Source: an uncultured Clostridia bacterium (lineage in GTDB: Bacteria > Bacillota > Clostridia > UBA1381). Taken from it: 64,000 bases of DNA. Under the pieces are notes generated by a model, which saw only the letters and a list, made by a program, of their open reading frames with translations, did not search any database and was not told the origin of the DNA. The stretch is from contig CAKSJF010000002.1 of the NCBI GenBank assembly GCA_934462945.1, positions 1 to 64,000 of the forward strand, in the 5' to 3' direction. Positions 61,324 through 64,000 of the stretch are shown here, in pieces. Position numbers and translations under genes: made by a program. Position 1 is the first letter of the stretch. The number at the start of each line of letters is the position of its first letter.

Positions 61324-62175
61324 ATGAACATGTTAAAAACCGAAAATCTTTCCTATTCCTATGCCCCGGAGACGGAAAACAGCTATGTTTTTTCAGACTT
61401 GAATTTAGAAATCGAAAAGGGCAGCTTTACGGCTGTTTTAGGGCATAACGGCTGCGGAAAGTCGACGCTTGCCAAGCATTTTAACGCGATCCTGCTGCCG
61501 AGCGGCGGTACGGTCTATGTGCTTGGTATGAATACACAGGATGCGGACAAGGTGTTTGAAATCCGGAAAAATGCCGGCATGGTATTTCAAAATCCGGATA
61601 ATCAGATTGTGAGTGCAATTGTAGAGGATGAGGTGGCATTTGCTCCGGAAAACCTCGGTGTTCCGTCTGCAGAAATCCGGCGGCGCGTGGAGGAATCGCT
61701 CCGCATTGTCGGAATGGAGGAATATAAAAAGGCATCGCCTGCACATCTTTCCGGCGGACAGAAACAGAGGATTGCAATTGCGTCTGTATTGGCAATGCAG
61801 CCGCAGTGTATTATTTTAGATGAACCGACTGCCATGCTTGATCCGAGCGGCAGACGGGAGGTACTTTCCACTGTTAAAATGCTGAATCGGGAAAAAGGCA
61901 TGACAGTTATCCTGATCACACATTATATGGACGAGGCGGCGCAGGCAGACCGTGTGATTGTGATGCAGGAGGGGGCGGTTGTTTTGGACGATTGTCCGAG
62001 AGAGGTGTTCCGGCATGTGGAGAAAATGAAAGCGCTGGGACTGGATGTTCCACAGGTGACGGAGCTTTTCTATGAGCTAAGAAAGGCAGGCATGGAGCTG
62101 CCGGACGATATTATCACAGTAGAGGAGGGGGTCTTGTACCTGTCCTCACTCTTAAAAGGGCGAAAACAAGCATGA
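61324..62175 (+). CDS. ecfA1: ECF transporter ATPase, EcfA1
   Basis: A 283-residue ATPase of the energy-coupling factor module that drives vitamin and metal uptake. Walker A GHNGCGKSTLAKHF, signature LSGGQKQRIAI and Walker B CIILDEPTAMLD are intact. The C-terminal segment has the Q-helix region and a domain ending LPDDIITVEEGV typical of EcfA. ATG 61324 has GAAGGGTGAAG upstream; a start at 61306 overlaps the methyltransferase. It overlaps ecfA2 by 4 bases. No substrate-specific S component is adjacent, so this is a shared group II module. Confidence 0.95.
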   Translation: MNMLKTENLSYSYAPETENSYVFSDLNLEIEKGSFTAVLGHNGCGKSTLAKHFNAILLPSGGTVYVLGMNTQDADKVFEIRKNAGMVFQNPDNQIVSAIVEDEVAFAPENLGVPSAEIRRRVEESLRIVGMEEYKKASPAHLSGGQKQRIAIASVLAMQPQCIILDEPTAMLDPSGRREVLSTVKMLNREKGMTVILITHYMDEAAQADRVIVMQEGAVVLDDCPREVFRHVEKMKALGLDVPQVTELFYELRKAGMELPDDIITVEEGVLYLSSLLKGRKQA

Positions 62176-63035
62176 TTGAAATCAAGAACTTAAATTATAT
62201 CTATCAGCAGGGAATGCCGGGCGAAAAGCAGGCATTAAAGAATATTAACCTGACGATTCCAACCGGTGATTTTGCTGCACTGATCGGGCATACCGGGTCA
62301 GGAAAATCCACCCTCATTCAGCATCTGAATGCACTCATCAAGCCGACCTCCGGCGAGATCATCATAGACGGCATTCCAATCTGCGATCCGAAAACTGACT
62401 TAAAAGCAATCCGCCGTATGGTGGGATTGGTGTTTCAGTATCCGGAATATCAGCTGTTTGAAGAAACGGTATACCGGGATATTGCGTTTGGACCGACCAA
62501 TATGCAGCTGTCAGATGAGGAAATCCGGGAGCGCGTTTATGAGGCGGCAGAGCTTGTCGGACTTTCGGAAAAGCTTTTGGAGGAATCTCCGTTTGAATTA
62601 TCCGGCGGACAAAAACGCCGTGCAGCCATTGCCGGAGTCCTTTCGATGCGCCCGCGCGTTTTGATTCTGGACGAGCCTACCGCAGGATTGGATCCGCGCG
62701 GCAGAGATCAGCTTTTGAATCAATTGGTTAAGCTGCACGAAAAAAATCCGGATATGACCGTCTTGCTGGTTTCCCATAGCATGGAGGATGTTGCAAGGGT
62801 TGCAGAGCATGTTTTTGTATTAGAGCATGGGAGCGTGGCGCTTTCCGGCACAGTCCCGGAGGTGTTTTCCCAGGCGGAACAGCTCAAAAAAATCGGACTG
62901 TCTGTTCCGCAGATTACCGAGCTGTTTTTAAGATTAAATCAGCAGGGAGCAGAGCTGCCGGATGATATTTACACCGTTTCGGCAGCGGCAGAGGCAATTA
63001 AAAAGAGGATAGGGGGCGGACAGCATGCTGAGTGA
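62172..63035 (+). CDS. ecfA2: ECF transporter ATPase, EcfA2
   Basis: A 287-residue partner ATPase. Walker A GHTGSGKSTLIQHLN, signature LSGGQKRRAAIAGVL and Walker B VLILDEPTAGLDP. The Q-helix stretch VGLVFQYPEYQLFEETVY is clear. The C-terminal domain ends LPDDIYTVSAAAEAIKK, parallel to EcfA1. The start overlaps ecfA1 by 4 bases (ATGA) and the stop overlaps ecfT by 11. The heterodimer of EcfA1 and EcfA2 sits under EcfT. Confidence 0.95.
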   Translation: MIEIKNLNYIYQQGMPGEKQALKNINLTIPTGDFAALIGHTGSGKSTLIQHLNALIKPTSGEIIIDGIPICDPKTDLKAIRRMVGLVFQYPEYQLFEETVYRDIAFGPTNMQLSDEEIRERVYEAAELVGLSEKLLEESPFELSGGQKRRAAIAGVLSMRPRVLILDEPTAGLDPRGRDQLLNQLVKLHEKNPDMTVLLVSHSMEDVARVAEHVFVLEHGSVALSGTVPEVFSQAEQLKKIGLSVPQITELFLRLNQQGAELPDDIYTVSAAAEAIKKRIGGGQHAE

Positions 63036-63843
63036 TATTACCATCGGACAATATATTCCCACCGGCTCTTTTTTACATCGGATGGACGCAAGAGTAAAAA
63101 TTCTGCTTTTGTGTGCTTATCTGGTTCTGCTCTTTATGGTGAGCGCTCCGGCGGCATATCTTTTCATCGGAGCGGCAACAATCGGATTGGTGGCTTTAAG
63201 CCGGGTTTCGGTAAAATTTGTTTTGCGCGGATTGAAACCAATGTTTTTGATCCTGGTTCTGACCATGGTTTTTAACTTATTTTTAACACCGGGGGAAACG
63301 CTTGTGTCCTTCCCTGTTTTTCGCTGGCATTTCACGATTACGCAGGAGGGATTGAAAACTGCAATTTTGATGTTTTTAAGACTGTTATTTTTGGTGATTA
63401 CCTCCTCGCTCTTAACGTTGACCACAGCGCCCCTGATGTTGACAGATGGAATTGAACGTCTGCTGCGCCCGTTCGATCGGTTTCATGTGCCGTCGCACGA
63501 GATCGCGATGATGATGACCATTGCAATCCGCTTTATTCCGACACTTGCGGAGGAGGCGGAAAAGATTATGAAAGCGCAGACGGCGAGGGGTGCAGATTTT
63601 GAAAGCGGCAATTTGATTCAGCGTACCAAAGCTATGATTCCGCTTTTAGTGCCGCTGTTTATCAGCGCGTTCCGGCGCGCAGACGACCTCGCGACTGCAA
63701 TGGATGCACGCTGCTATAACGGAGGAGCAAATCGCACGCGGATGCGTGAATTGAAAATGACCAAAATAGATTATATTGCAATCGGAAGCTTTGCAGCTTT
63801 TTGCGTGATTGTGTTTGCAGCAAACCGATGGCTTTTGATGTAG
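63025..63843 (+). CDS. ecfT: ECF transporter transmembrane subunit, EcfT
   Basis: A 272-residue membrane scaffold of the ECF transporter. It opens with the family start [20 protein letters not shown]. The two coupling-helix motifs, ARG in [14 protein letters not shown] and ARC in [11 protein letters not shown] (usually ARG), contact the two ATPases. Around five hydrophobic segments are predicted. It overlaps ecfA2 by 11 bases, and truA follows 10 bases later with its own AGGAGG, the usual clostridial order ecfA1-ecfA2-ecfT-truA. Confidence 0.95.
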   Translation: MLSDITIGQYIPTGSFLHRMDARVKILLLCAYLVLLFMVSAPAAYLFIGAATIGLVALSRVSVKFVLRGLKPMFLILVLTMVFNLFLTPGETLVSFPVFRWHFTITQEGLKTAILMFLRLLFLVITSSLLTLTTAPLMLTDGIERLLRPFDRFHVPSHEIAMMMTIAIRFIPTLAEEAEKIMKAQTARGADFESGNLIQRTKAMIPLLVPLFISAFRRADDLATAMDARCYNGGANRTRMRELKMTKIDYIAIGSFAAFCVIVFAANRWLLM

Positions 63844-63853
63844 GAGGAAAAAG

Positions 63854-64000
63854 GTGCGGAATATTAAGCTGACACTTCAATATGACGGCGGCGGATACCA
63901 TGGCTGGCAGCGTCAGGAAAATGCAGTCACCGTGCAGGAAACGGTGGAAAAGGCGATCTATGGCTGCACTGGGGAGCAGGTTTCTTTGATCGGATGCGGC
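63854..64000 (+). CDS. truA: tRNA pseudouridine synthase A (3' partial)
   Basis: The first 49 codons of TruA, which forms pseudouridine at tRNA positions 38-40. It begins at GTG 63854 with AGGAGG 6-11 bases upstream and reads [21 protein letters not shown], the family N-terminus, then [11 protein letters not shown]. The catalytic Asp lies beyond the window edge. It follows ecfT directly, as in many Firmicutes. Confidence 0.95.
   Translation, partial: MRNIKLTLQYDGGGYHGWQRQENAVTVQETVEKAIYGCTGEQVSLIGCG

Overview
The window looks like a chromosome segment of a Gram-positive, spore-lineage Clostridia, probably a gut member of the Oscillospirales/Monoglobales type. The evidence is an rnf operon ending in rnfB, a ctsR-mcsA-mcsB-clpC operon with a CtsR box, S-layer-homology (SLH) and copper-amine-oxidase-like stalk proteins, dockerins, an ECF transporter, and many near-consensus sigma-A promoters with strong AGGAGG-type ribosome sites. 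The species cannot be named from sequence alone.

Layout. 1-2523: end of the Rnf complex (rnfB), a MIF-like protein and an RlmD-type RNA methyltransferase. 2587-2798: a promoter, a structured leader that looks like an abiF RNA, and a 34-codon stump of an AbiF/AbiD-type gene. 2865-13210: a divergent surface-protein locus. Four minus-strand genes (cohesin-like domain protein, two BspA-type leucine-rich-repeat dockerin proteins, and a cohesin-like + SLH protein) face a 1327-residue subtilase that also ends in a dockerin; three copies of a GTTAG-N6-CTAAC palindrome lie between them. 13443-20215: a GH37-type trehalase homologue, xpt, and a BMP-type nucleoside ABC importer. 20226-20786: tandem structured repeats and a tRNA-Met. 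20865-28504: a YoaK-like membrane protein, then an operon with a nucleotidyltransferase-fold protein, capEFG (UDP-N-acetyl-L-fucosamine synthesis) and a stalk protein with a degenerate SGNH domain.

28511-33181: a composite palindromic element, an EamA transporter, a small membrane protein, rubrerythrin, and an MBOAT/SGNH O-acyltransferase pair. 33245-39834: an AraC regulator divergent from a six-gene sugar-acid operon (two TIM-barrel isomerases, two Gfo/Idh/MocA dehydrogenases, uxuA and a uxuB-like SDR). 39901-45855: polysaccharide deacetylase, then topoisomerase IV-type subunits with a TagA-type glycosyltransferase. 45901-51563: an AT-richer carbohydrate locus (beta-propeller protein, a PnuC-like transporter plus a broken paralogue, an SGNH esterase, a sialidase-fold protein) with a divergent AraC regulator. 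51617-55906: clpC-mcsB-mcsA-ctsR. 56173-64000: argB with possible ArgR boxes, an SLH protein, a truncated VanX-like dipeptidase fused to an orphan ORF, an RlmI-like methyltransferase, ecfA1-ecfA2-ecfT and the start of truA.

The most unusual part is 2865-13210. It encodes dockerin-bearing adhesive/repeat proteins and a dockerin-bearing protease, together with a cohesin-like + SLH protein that could hold them at the wall, and no plant-cell-wall hydrolase. It reads like a small cellulosome-style display system for something other than cellulose. The solo abiF-type RNA in front of a truncated abiF is the clearest defence-related signal.
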